From Sphingomonadaceae bacterium (GTDB lineage Bacteria; Pseudomonadota; Alphaproteobacteria; Sphingomonadales; Sphingomonadaceae): a stretch of 64,000 nucleotides of DNA. The notes under the pieces were generated by a model, which worked only from the letters and a program-made list of their open reading frames with translations, made no database searches and was not told the origin of the DNA. The stretch is taken from contig JACKLA010000001.1 of assembly GCA_024236155.1 (NCBI GenBank), positions 558,001 through 622,000 of the forward strand, read 5' to 3'. Made by a program: the position numbers and the translations under genes. Shown here one piece after another: positions 8,270 through 15,547 of the stretch; the first letter of the stretch is position 1, and each line of letters begins with the position of its first letter.

Positions 8270-9684
8270 TAGCCGACCCTTCCAAGGAATGGCTCGATGT
8301 CTCCAGCGCCCTGGATTCTCGGATTGCCGCAGATCCGGCAATGTTCAGTTTTCGCACCAGGGCGCACATCCTCAGCGAAACCAAACCGGCGCACACGATT
8401 GGCAATGGCCCCGTCTGTTCCGCGGAAGGCTTGCAGGCGCTGAATCATCTCTTCGAGTGCCATCGTGGCAACGGATGTGGTGAACGAAATAACCGCCGGA
8501 GCCGGGTTTCCTTCACCGCGGACATAGGCTTCAGCCTTGCGGCGCTCGTATTCAGTGGGGTCGCTTCGGCGCAGTGCTTCTTCTGAAGCAATCACTGGAT
8601 CGATCACCCGCCGGCACAACAAGCAGGATGCGCCTGGCTCTAGGACAGTGACGCGGCCATCGCCGTCAAGGCGGGTTTCACCATGTCGTTCCGTGACTCG
8701 TAGCGAGAGTCCAACGTCAATCACCGGGATAAGGTAGTAATAGGCTAGACGGTTTAGCAGTCCCCTTCCGTCATGGTCATCGGTGCAGCCAAAGATGATA
8801 TCCAGAGACTTCAGCGCGTCCCGACACCGCTCAGAACCGATCCAATCGTCAAAAGTGACGACATTGGTGCCCAGGCCCATCCGATTGATCTCGCGCTGGG
8901 CCACTTCAATTTTGCTGCGCCGCAGCTCGGCATCGTCTCGTGTCGCTCCATAGACTCGATTGAGATTTGAGACTTCGACCGTATCGGGGTCGAAGATAGC
9001 GATGTTGCCGACCCCAAGTCGCGCGAGCTGCTGGAGCAAGGGGCTGCCTGTGCCGCCGGCGCCCACCACTCCGACACGCAATCCTCGGACAAGTTCATTG
9101 AATGCAGGTCCAAGAGCCAAGCTTTGACGCGACCAGGCTTCGCCGTCGCCACCCGACGTTCGCGGTGCGTTGGCGAAAATGCGCCAGCGCCCTCCAATGG
9201 TTCGAATGAACAATGCGTCGTCTCGCCGTTGCGGGCTCGACCAAAGACGGGCCCGCATCGCCCCTCCGCCCGTGATCAACAGACTTGCAAGAAGTGCATC
9301 CGACCCATTGCGGTTTTGCGCCATGCGAATGAGTTCGGCCTCGTTGAGGTCGTCTTGTGTTGAAAATGTCTCCGGCCCGCATGGATGACTGTGGGCAATC
9401 CCTACGTTATGGCCAAGGCGTTCAGCATCGGCGAGCAATTGGGCATAACGCTCGGTGCTCCACGACACGTGTCGCGCGTCAGCCGATTTTATCTCACTAT
9501 GAGTGACAGGCAGGACTTCCTTGATGCTGATTCTGACGCGTGGTTCCCCGGAAAACGGGTCACTTCCGATTCTGGACGTTCCGAAAAGGATGTAAGCTGC
9601 GCGCTCGATGTTGTCGGCACGGACCAGCTCCGCATTCAGGAGCCGCAGATGCGACTCCTGAATGGCAACGTCAACGACGCTCAC
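8269..9684 (-). CDS. JAB peptidase fused to E1/ThiF-type adenylating enzyme
   Basis: 471 residues from a GTG that overlaps the upstream stop as GTGA. Residues 10-150 form a JAB/JAMM isopeptidase: Glu27, then HSH at 98-100 and Ser108, Asp111, an exact HxH-x7-SxxD zinc motif. Residues 200-440 are a ThiF/E1 domain: nucleotide loop GAGGTGS at 208-214, DPDTVEVSNLNR at 232-243, CTDDHDGR near 300. CxxC pairs at 354/357 and 449/452 should form the structural zinc site. There is no cysteine between 358 and 448, where E1 enzymes usually carry the catalytic one. One protein would thus activate the Ubl and also process or remove it. Confidence 0.93.
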   Translation of the reverse strand: MSVVDVAIQESHLRLLNAELVRADNIERAAYILFGTSRIGSDPFSGEPRVRISIKEVLPVTHSEIKSADARHVSWSTERYAQLLADAERLGHNVGIAHSHPCGPETFSTQDDLNEAELIRMAQNRNGSDALLASLLITGGGAMRARLWSSPQRRDDALFIRTIGGRWRIFANAPRTSGGDGEAWSRQSLALGPAFNELVRGLRVGVVGAGGTGSPLLQQLARLGVGNIAIFDPDTVEVSNLNRVYGATRDDAELRRSKIEVAQREINRMGLGTNVVTFDDWIGSERCRDALKSLDIIFGCTDDHDGRGLLNRLAYYYLIPVIDVGLSLRVTERHGETRLDGDGRVTVLEPGASCLLCRRVIDPVIASEEALRRSDPTEYERRKAEAYVRGEGNPAPAVISFTTSVATMALEEMIQRLQAFRGTDGAIANRVRRFGFAEDVRPGAKTEHCRICGNPRIQGAGDIEPFLGRVG

Positions 9685-10544
9685 GCAGCAATCTCCAGTG
9701 CACGTTCGATCCGCCGCAGCATGGTCCAAATACCGTCGACGCCGGGGCGCCATGCCGTGTTGTGCCGGGACCACCGTTGCCAACGCTGGCCAAGGAATTG
9801 GTGTGGTTGGTCAGCAGCACGCGGATACCCGCCTGCGGCAAGGCGCACCCACGGTGTCAGGTAGAACATGTCGGGGGCACAATCAGGATAGGAACCGGGC
9901 AGCAGGATAAGGATGTCTGCAGAAACAGTGTCGAAGCGCCCGGCGGGAAGATCCCGGGCTTTCAGAATGATCCCGCGGCTGCCTCCCTCGACATGCTCTT
10001 CGAACATAATGCCGTGAGCCTCGAGGTACTCGCGGTCTTCCTGAGGGAGTACGATACTCGATCCCTCCGTGGTCGTGTCGATGCCCGTGAAGAAGCGCTC
10101 CACGCCTTCGGCGGTCAGGTCGACTTGCTCGGTGTTACCGATCAGGCGATCGTCCCCAACACTCTGTGCAAGCCACACTCCGTAGCTGGTCGGCTCAACT
10201 CCTGCCAAGCGCTTCAGCTGGAGGCCGGTGATCATGGGGAGACCCCACTCGAAGCGCCGACCGTCCAGCGTGAAGCGGAAAGACCTGTCGCTTCTGAAGC
10301 TCATGAATTTTTCGCGTCCTGGGTGCGTCAGCTCGACGCTCTCATCAAGCCGCACCTCTTCGAGCTGCCCATCGACGAGAAGCTGAAACAGAAGATATTC
10401 GACCTCAGGAACGAGGTTGGCGGCCTGCAAGATCTGCTGACCGGTCACTACGGGATCGCGGAAATTGTGAACGGCATCGTCAACGACGACATCAAACGCG
10501 CCGCGGTCAGAGCCTGCGCGCGCTACGGTTTCAATGGTGCTCAT
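9681..10544 (-). CDS. Double ubiquitin-like domain fused to prokaryotic E2 (family E-like)
   Basis: 287 residues from the ATG at 10544, 7 bases after GGAG. Two multiubiquitin-type repeats occupy about 17-83 and 88-153 (second: SFRFTLDGRRFEW, ITGLQLKRLAGV, VDLTAEGVERFFTG). Residues 165-283 match the prokaryotic E2 family E pattern: LPQEDREYLEAHGI, LLPGSYPDCAPDMFYL, WQRWSRHNTAWRPGVD. The only cysteine, Cys222, sits in the YPxxPP-like turn, not at the usual E2 active-site position. No free GlyGly tail is seen after either Ubl. It would be both modifier and carrier, with release perhaps by the JAB partner. First gene of the operon. Confidence 0.9.
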   Translation of the reverse strand: MSTIETVARAGSDRGAFDVVVDDAVHNFRDPVVTGQQILQAANLVPEVEYLLFQLLVDGQLEEVRLDESVELTHPGREKFMSFRSDRSFRFTLDGRRFEWGLPMITGLQLKRLAGVEPTSYGVWLAQSVGDDRLIGNTEQVDLTAEGVERFFTGIDTTTEGSSIVLPQEDREYLEAHGIMFEEHVEGGSRGIILKARDLPAGRFDTVSADILILLPGSYPDCAPDMFYLTPWVRLAAGGYPRAADQPHQFLGQRWQRWSRHNTAWRPGVDGIWTMLRRIERALEIAA

Positions 10545-10610
10545 CATGTCACTCCAAGCGGCGCAAGCGACCATCGCCGTTGCCTGAGTGGCCATATAAT
10601 AGCTAAAAGA

Positions 10611-10627
10611 TGGCTATGCAATAGCCA
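10611..10627. promoter_or_regulatory. Palindromic operator candidate between the Ubl operon and the RHH module
   Basis: Perfect 7-base inverted repeat TGGCTAT-gca-ATAGCCA, with a related AATAGCTA at 10598-10605. It lies in the divergent intergenic region, directly upstream of the consensus-like promoter at 10646 and of the Ubl-E2 start. The RHH and XRE proteins encoded next door are natural candidates to bind it. Confidence 0.55.
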
Positions 10628-10645
10628 ATCAGAGTGTAATTTCTG

Positions 10646-10673
10646 TTGACATTTTCCTCAAAATTGATATACG
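10646..10673 (+). promoter_or_regulatory. Sigma-70-like promoter for the RHH-GNAT-XRE-ImmA operon
   Basis: TTGACA at 10646-10651 and TATACG at 10668-10673, spaced 16 bases, 27 bases before the ATG at 10700. The ribosome-binding site AAAGGAGAT (10688-10696) follows. Confidence 0.55.
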
Positions 10674-10699
10674 GGCGCGCCCCCACGAAAGGAGATCCT

Positions 10700-10906
10700 A
10701 TGAAGAAAACCATGACGCTGAACCTCACAGATGCAGAAATGCAGGTGCTTGAGCAGCTCTCGGGAAAGAAGGATCTCACAAAAACTGCGGTCCTTCGCCA
10801 GGCGCTCAAGCTGTATCAACTGGTTGATGTTCGCCTGCAACAAGGCGGAAAGCTATTCTTCGAGGACGATGCCACGAAGGAAAAAGCAGAGCTGATGGTG
10901 CTCTGA
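10700..10906 (+). CDS. Ribbon-helix-helix (CopG/Arc-like) small regulator or antitoxin
   Basis: 68 residues from the ATG at 10700 with a strong AAAGGAGAT site. The N-terminal strand (KTMTLNLTDAEMQVLEQLS) and the following helices (KTAVLRQALKLYQLV) fit a ribbon-helix-helix DNA-binding dimer; the tail is charged. The open frame upstream to 10646 is only the promoter region. It may autoregulate at the adjacent palindrome. Followed one base later by a GNAT gene, an order also seen in RHH-GNAT toxin-antitoxin pairs, so an antitoxin role is possible. Confidence 0.75.
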   Translation: MKKTMTLNLTDAEMQVLEQLSGKKDLTKTAVLRQALKLYQLVDVRLQQGGKLFFEDDATKEKAELMVL

Positions 10907-10907
10907 C

Positions 10908-11528
10908 TTGGCTTCGCACCCGGTAATACTCTTTGACCAGCTTGCGAGAACCTTTGTTCCGGCCGAGTTGATCGAATCGATCGAAGAAGCTCACTTGCAG
11001 GCCGTCGATACGACATGGATGCCAGTGCTTCTGCGTCGGCTGCAGCAACTTGTCGATCAGGGCACTCCAAGAGCTGATTGGCCGCAAAGCTCCCATTGGG
11101 ATTGGCGGCAGAAGACCGAACGTATCAAGGGCCTTCTTGCCTTTAGGACCCTGGCACTCACGTGCGACGGGAAGCTCCAAGGTCTTATGCAGGTTAACAC
11201 GGCCAGTGTTTCCCGCTTGCCCGACCAAACCGGAAAGCACCTGACGTACATCGACTATCTCGAATCGGCACCGTGGAATCGCCTTGAAGTTGTGACTCAA
11301 CCCAAGTTCAAAGGCGTTGGAAGCGTGCTGATGAGGGCTGCAATCGAGATCAGCCACGAAGAAGGTTTTCAGGGTCGTATTGGCCTGCATTCTCTCCCGC
11401 GCTCTGAGCCATTTTACGGTAGGTGTGGGATGTCCGACCTGGGCATCGACGGGAATTATGAGAACCTCAGATATTTCGAGATGACGCCAGCTCAGGCTGC
11501 GACATTCTCGGGTAAGGAACCACTATGA
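10908..11528 (+). CDS. GNAT-family acetyltransferase
   Basis: 206 residues from a TTG one base after the RHH stop. The acetyl-CoA-binding region is VVTQPKFKGVGSVLMRAAIE followed by LHSLPRSEPFYGRCGM, both typical of GNAT folds. The N-terminal 90 residues are an extra helical part (ELIESIEEAHLQAVDTTW). The substrate is unknown. With the RHH it could be a TacT/AtaT-like toxin pair, though it is longer than those toxins; with the Ubl genes it could be a modifying enzyme. Its stop overlaps the next start (ATGA). Confidence 0.8.
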   Translation: MASHPVILFDQLARTFVPAELIESIEEAHLQAVDTTWMPVLLRRLQQLVDQGTPRADWPQSSHWDWRQKTERIKGLLAFRTLALTCDGKLQGLMQVNTASVSRLPDQTGKHLTYIDYLESAPWNRLEVVTQPKFKGVGSVLMRAAIEISHEEGFQGRIGLHSLPRSEPFYGRCGMSDLGIDGNYENLRYFEMTPAQAATFSGKEPL

Positions 11529-12010
11529 AACTCGTGATTACGAAAGAGTGGTTGAAGCGAGCGATTGAATTGGAAGGCGACGATGAGGTCGCCGCCGGCG
11601 CTCTCGCACGCGATCCCACACATAATTCTGCTGACGAGCAGGCTGTAGGAGAAGCACTGGACCCCAGTCGAGTCGCATTCAGCTCGCTGGTCGAATACAT
11701 GCGGCGCAAGCAAGGTTTGAGTATGGAAAAGTTGGCTGAAGAGGCTGAGATAGACCTGACAGAGGTCGTCAGCATCGAGCGCGACGCCCATTTCCGGCCC
11801 GAACCGCGCACCGTATTCCAGCTCGCTCGCACCTTCAAATTACCCAACAAGGCTTTGATGCAGCTGTCCGGGAACACCGCTGCGCGCGACCCAGCAGTCT
11901 ACGAGCAGGCACTGCGTTTTGCAGCGCGCTCAGGTGGATCGGTGCAAAGCTTGTCCAGAGATGAAAGACGGGCTCTGGAGGAATTTATATCGTTTCTGGC
12001 CAAACGTTAG
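11525..12010 (+). CDS. XRE-family helix-turn-helix regulator
   Basis: 161 residues from the ATG overlapping the GNAT stop. The HTH spans about residues 58-106 (SSLVEYMRRKQGLSMEKLAE, then IDLTEVVSIERD). N-terminal 55 residues are acidic; the C-terminal part is helical and ends EEFISFLAKR. Followed after 7 bases by an ImmA-like protease, the classic pairing in which the peptidase cleaves its XRE repressor to derepress a mobile element or defence genes. Its targets may be this operon and the divergent Ubl operon (inference). Confidence 0.85.
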   Translation: MKLVITKEWLKRAIELEGDDEVAAGALARDPTHNSADEQAVGEALDPSRVAFSSLVEYMRRKQGLSMEKLAEEAEIDLTEVVSIERDAHFRPEPRTVFQLARTFKLPNKALMQLSGNTAARDPAVYEQALRFAARSGGSVQSLSRDERRALEEFISFLAKR

Positions 12011-12017
12011 GATCCCA

Positions 12018-12926
12018 ATGCACAACGTCCATTTGAGTAAAGCGACAGCTGCCGACATCGGGCGGCAAGTCGACAAAGTCTTGAAGGGCTTGGGCAATCC
12101 GGAGCCACCTCTGCAGCTCGACGATGTTCGCGAGCTATTGAGGCTGGACCGCGGATATTACTCCACGCAGGATGATAGCTTCTTGCGAGAGACCGTCAGC
12201 AGAATGAGGGTCGCAAGCAAGCAAATCCTTGAACGGCCGACGCTCCTGCTTGACGTTGTGCGAAAGTTTGATCTCCGGGCGCTCTACATTCCGGATCGCA
12301 AGCGTATTCTGCTCGATGAGGCCCAGCCCACTGCTAAGCAGAGGTGGAATGAGGCACATGAGATCGGCCATAGTATCGTTCCCTGGCATGCTGACCTGAT
12401 GCTTGGCGATAACGAACAGTCGCTAACGCCCGGATGCCACGCTCAGATTGAGGCCGAGGCCAATTTTGCTGCGGGGCAACTTCTGTTCCTGCAGGATCGT
12501 TTCGTCACCGCAGCCAATGATTCCGGACCCACGCTGGACGCGGTGCGGGCACTGAAGGGAGACTTCGGAAACACATACACGACCACTTTCTGGCGATTTA
12601 TTGAAGAAGCGCATGCCGGTACCCCAATGCTCGGGATGATTGGCAAACACCCTCGAAGAGAACGTGGACCTGACGCCTTCAGATATATCGTTGAATCGCC
12701 AGCGTTCCGGGCCATGTTCCAAGTGCCTTCTGTGGACGATCTCCGCGTAATGGTCTCGGGCTATTGTGGCATGCAAAGAGGAGGTCCGCTGGGCGATGCA
12801 GATGTGCCCCTTATCGATCGAAACGGTTCAAAACATATCTTCAGGTTCGAGTCGTTCTTCAATCGGTACGACTGTCTCACGCTAGGCGTCTATCAACGGC
12901 CGCATGCACTAGCGGTCGGATTTTAA
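12018..12926 (+). CDS. ImmA/IrrE-family metallopeptidase
   Basis: 302 residues from the ATG at 12018. HExxH at residues 114-118 (NEAHEIGHSIVPWH) and the following EAEANFAAGQLL at 145-156 form the ImmA/IrrE zinc site. A long C-terminal extension (residues 160-302) has no motif I recognise and may be sensory. Members cleave a partner XRE regulator after a signal. It is the last gene of the four-gene operon and marks the right end of the AT-richer island. Confidence 0.88.
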   Translation: MHNVHLSKATAADIGRQVDKVLKGLGNPEPPLQLDDVRELLRLDRGYYSTQDDSFLRETVSRMRVASKQILERPTLLLDVVRKFDLRALYIPDRKRILLDEAQPTAKQRWNEAHEIGHSIVPWHADLMLGDNEQSLTPGCHAQIEAEANFAAGQLLFLQDRFVTAANDSGPTLDAVRALKGDFGNTYTTTFWRFIEEAHAGTPMLGMIGKHPRRERGPDAFRYIVESPAFRAMFQVPSVDDLRVMVSGYCGMQRGGPLGDADVPLIDRNGSKHIFRFESFFNRYDCLTLGVYQRPHALAVGF

Positions 12927-12966
12927 CGACACGGATAATCGCATTCAGGCTCCTTTCTCCAATCCC

Positions 12967-13003
12967 CTGCGGGCAGAGCCCGCAGCTTCGGCCTGACGGC
13001 CGA
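12967..13003. repeat. Two short hairpins at the island/backbone junction
   Basis: CTGCGGGC-aga-GCCCGCAG (12967-12985) and TCGGCC-tgac-GGCCGA (12988-13003), directly followed by the G-rich leader GGGAAGGGGGGTGGG. They lie between the ImmA gene and DUF736. They may be a terminator for the inserted operon or part of the leader of the backbone gene. Confidence 0.45.
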
Positions 13004-13076
13004 GAGGGAAGGGGGGTGGGAAGAGAGTGACCGGACAAGGGGTTCGGTCGCAATCGATCCTACCAGGAGAACGTCC

Positions 13077-13613
13077 ATGAACATCGGTGAAATCCGCAAG
13101 AACGCCAACGGCCAGCTGATCGGCTCCGTCGAAACGCTCACCATCACCCGCACCATTGGCCTCCGGCCCGTGACTTCGAGCAACCCGCGCGCGCCCAAGT
13201 ACGAGATCGTCGCGCTCAACGACCAGCGCCGCTGGGTGATCGTCGGCGCACTCTTCGAACTGTCGTCGAACTCGACCGGCGAGAGCTTCTACCAGGGCAA
13301 GATCGACGATCCGTCGATGGCGCAGCCGCTCTACATCGCCGCCTTCCCGCGCGAGGATGGCACGATGGCGGTGGCCTGGCAGCGTCCGCGCCGCCGCAGC
13401 AGCCAGCTCGGCTCGGCCGAATACGGCGAGAGCGACATGTTCGGTACCGACGACGTCAGCGGCAACGACCGCGCCGGCGAGCAGGCCGGCGAAGCTCGCC
13501 ACGACGATGGACTGGGCGCCAGCACCGCGACGCCTCCGGGCAAGCGCGGCCGCGCCTCGGCCAAAGACGGCGCCGAACACGAAGGCGCGCTGCCGCCCCT
13601 CGTCGACGCCTGA
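13077..13613 (+). CDS. DUF736 family protein
   Basis: 178 residues starting MNIGEIRKNANGQLIG behind CCAGGAGAA. The DUF736 core (ETLTITRTIGLRPV, APKYEIVALN, MAQPLYIAAFP) fills the first 100 residues. A long Ala/Gly/Asp-rich, low-complexity tail follows. DUF736 proteins are small, cytoplasmic and abundant on alphaproteobacterial plasmids near transfer genes; their function is unsettled. A G-rich leader precedes it and two strong hairpins follow. Confidence 0.88.
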   Translation: MNIGEIRKNANGQLIGSVETLTITRTIGLRPVTSSNPRAPKYEIVALNDQRRWVIVGALFELSSNSTGESFYQGKIDDPSMAQPLYIAAFPREDGTMAVAWQRPRRRSSQLGSAEYGESDMFGTDDVSGNDRAGEQAGEARHDDGLGASTATPPGKRGRASAKDGAEHEGALPPLVDA

Positions 13614-13631
13614 TCGACCATCCACTCCACT

Positions 13632-13659
13632 GACGGGGACCCAACCGCGGGTCCCCGTC
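13632..13659 (+). terminator. Hairpin after DUF736
   Basis: Perfect 11-base stem GACGGGGACCC / GGGTCCCCGTC with a 6-base loop, 19 bases after the DUF736 stop. There is no T-run, so it may stabilise the mRNA end rather than terminate on its own. Confidence 0.5.
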
Positions 13660-13696
13660 CCCGTGCAAGGCCGCGGATGAGCCCCCCGCGCGGCCT

Positions 13697-13738
13697 GAGG
13701 CGGAACGCGGGCCTGCCCCCTGCCCGGCGTTCCGCCTC
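13697..13738 (+). terminator. Second hairpin, terminator-like
   Basis: 11-base stem GAGGCGGAACG / CGTTCCGCCTC with a 20-base loop, followed by TTCATTTG. It separates DUF736 from the next gene. Confidence 0.5.
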
Positions 13739-13771
13739 TTCATTTGTATAGGGATCATTGGAGACATCATC

Positions 13772-14128
13772 ATGCTGACCGACAGCGAACGTTTCGCCTT
13801 CGAGACCCGGCGCCACCACGCCTTCGCGAGCACCGGCAATGCCTATGACGCCTCGCAGTGCGACGAGGCGATAAAGACGGGAGACACCCTGATCGTGCTG
13901 GCTGAGCAGGTGGTGGCGATTGCCATGACCTGGCCGTTCGCGGTGACCGAAACGAGTGGAGCGCTCCACGCGCTGTCAGCGCCCAAACCCGGCGAAGACC
14001 TCGCCGCTCTCGCGCGATCGCTTCACGTGCGCGCTGCCGACTTCCGACACGCAGCTGACTTGGCCCGCCGTTTGGGATTTGCGCTCGACCCGCAACTGGT
14101 GCCGCTGCTCGACTTGTCTACCGGGTGA
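13772..14128 (+). CDS. Hypothetical protein
   Basis: 118 residues from the ATG at 13772. Short helices (DEAIKTGDTLIVLAEQVVAI, LAALARSLHVRAADFRHAAD) suggest a compact helical protein. No domain recognised, no signal peptide. Backbone codon use. The hairpin at 13697-13738 lies just upstream, so it probably has its own promoter in the AT-richer stretch 13739-13771. Confidence 0.6.
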   Translation: MLTDSERFAFETRRHHAFASTGNAYDASQCDEAIKTGDTLIVLAEQVVAIAMTWPFAVTETSGALHALSAPKPGEDLAALARSLHVRAADFRHAADLARRLGFALDPQLVPLLDLSTG

Positions 14129-14144
14129 CCAGCGTTCGCCTCTC

Positions 14145-14336
14145 TCAGAGCGGAAGCGACGTCTGTGCCTCGATCATCTCGCCGGCAGGCGCGGTAACCG
14201 CATCGGCAATCACCCGCGCCAGCTCGAGCGCGGCGTCCTCGCGCAGGCATGAACTCGGCGCGGTTATCCCGACGCGCGCCCAGCCCGGGGCGTCGAGGAT
14301 CGCATGCGCGACAGCAGACGTATCGATTCGTTCCAT
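14145..14336 (-). CDS. Small DUF6771-like protein
   Basis: 63 residues starting MERIDTSAVAHAILDAPGWA at 14336, hidden as the tail of a longer open minus-strand frame that is antisense to the SRAP gene. The opening matches a common small sphingomonad family (DUF6771 from memory). It is helical, with no membrane segment. It is divergent from the SRAP gene, with the two starts 87 bases apart. Confidence 0.6.
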   Translation of the reverse strand: MERIDTSAVAHAILDAPGWARVGITAPSSCLREDAALELARVIADAVTAPAGEMIEAQTSLPL

Positions 14337-14423
14337 GCGGGCAATGGAACATAGAGGGAACATATTTGCAAGAGGCGCGGCCCGGCGATTGACACAGGCC
14401 ACCGTCCAACCGAGCATCGGGAC

Positions 14424-15029
14424 ATGTGCAACTTGTACCGCATGACCAAGGCAACCGCGGAGATTGCCCACCTGTTCGGCGCGCGGGCTGAGCAGGGCGC
14501 CAACTTCGCGAACGAGGTCTATCCCGGCTATCCCGGGCTGGTGGTCGCCGAGGGCGAAGCGCGAGTGATGACCTGGGGTTTCCCGCTTGTGCTCAAGGGC
14601 AAGAGCGGTCAGCCGCTGAAGCCCAAGGCGGTCAATAACGCGCGCGAGGACAAGCTCAGCACTGCGTTCTGGCGGGCGAGTTTCGAGCGCCGCCGATGCC
14701 TGATACCGGTCAGCGCCTGGGCCGAGGCCGAAGGCGCGAAGGGCGCGATGACTCGCACCTGGTACTCGCTCGCGGGCGATGAGGTCTTCGCCGTCGCCGG
14801 GATATGGCGGCCGACCGAGGAATGGGGCCAAGCCTATTCGATGGTGATGGTTGGTGCCTGCGCGCAGATGGCCGATGTCCATGACCGAATGCCGGTGGTG
14901 CTGGCGCGCAGCGACTGGGAGCAATGGCTGGCGGGCACCCCGGCCGAGGCCTTTGCGCTCTGCCAGACATGCTCAAGCGAACTTGAGGTCGAGCGCACCC
15001 CCGAGCGCTGGGCGGCCCGCCGGAGCTGA
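14424..15029 (+). CDS. SOS response-associated peptidase (SRAP/YedK/HMCES family)
   Basis: 201 residues, typical for the family, which covalently caps abasic sites in single-stranded DNA through its N-terminal cysteine. It starts MCNLYRM, giving Cys2 after Met removal. Asn71-Asn72-Ala-Arg-Glu, the RRRCLIPVSAWAEAE segment with the active-site Glu, and HDRMPVVL supply the other conserved residues. On a conjugative element it would protect single-stranded DNA during transfer or SOS repair. It stands alone, divergent from the small gene at 14145. Confidence 0.92.
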   Translation: MCNLYRMTKATAEIAHLFGARAEQGANFANEVYPGYPGLVVAEGEARVMTWGFPLVLKGKSGQPLKPKAVNNAREDKLSTAFWRASFERRRCLIPVSAWAEAEGAKGAMTRTWYSLAGDEVFAVAGIWRPTEEWGQAYSMVMVGACAQMADVHDRMPVVLARSDWEQWLAGTPAEAFALCQTCSSELEVERTPERWAARRS

Positions 15030-15091
15030 GCGCGAGGGGAGGGGGGCTTGAGCGGGGTCGGATCAACGACACCCGCGAAAGGACCTGACCC

Positions 15092-15547
15092 ATGGGCGAC
15101 CGCGCTCCCGTTCACATCACCATCGGCGGCGCATGCCCGCGCGAACACCTTCATGCCTTCGCCGCCCATGCGGGCGACTACGACCTGCGCGTCGAATGGG
15201 ACGGCGAACCATTCGATCCCGCCGCGCTCGCCTCTGGCGAGCCGCTCGAGCTTTACGGTACCGAGCTCAACGGCGGGCAGATCCCCGAGATCGACGCCTT
15301 CTGCATCGCGCATGGCCTGCCGTTTCGCCGCTGGTCGGGCGGCTGCCTTGGCGCCTACCTTCCCGAGATCGTCCTGTTCGATGGCAGCGGGCCCTTGCGC
15401 GACTACACGGCGAGCGAGGACGAATGGGTCCTCTTTCCCCCGTCGTGGATCAGGAGCTTCACCCGGCTGCGCGACCTCAAGCGCGAGATGGCCCGGGCTG
15501 AGCTGACCATTCCCGCGTTCCAGGTCATCGGCGGGGACCAGTCATGA
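15092..15547 (+). CDS. Hypothetical protein
   Basis: 151 residues from the ATG at 15092, with weak AAGGACC upstream and a G-rich leader at 15034-15046. It is acidic, with repeated short motifs such as GEPFDPAALASGEPLELYG; the C-terminal part is RLRDLKREMARAELTIPAF. No recognised domain. Its stop overlaps the next start (ATGA), so the two are translated together. Confidence 0.65.
   Translation: MGDRAPVHITIGGACPREHLHAFAAHAGDYDLRVEWDGEPFDPAALASGEPLELYGTELNGGQIPEIDAFCIAHGLPFRRWSGGCLGAYLPEIVLFDGSGPLRDYTASEDEWVLFPPSWIRSFTRLRDLKREMARAELTIPAFQVIGGDQS

Noticed and set aside
9540..10649. 369-codon plus-strand frame opposite the Ubl-E2 gene
   Set aside because: No motifs; the minus-strand frame contains clear Ubl and E2 patterns.
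10700..11528. RHH-GNAT as a definite TacAT-type toxin-antitoxin pair
   Set aside because: The acetyltransferase is longer than those toxins and is co-transcribed with XRE and ImmA, so the call is kept open.
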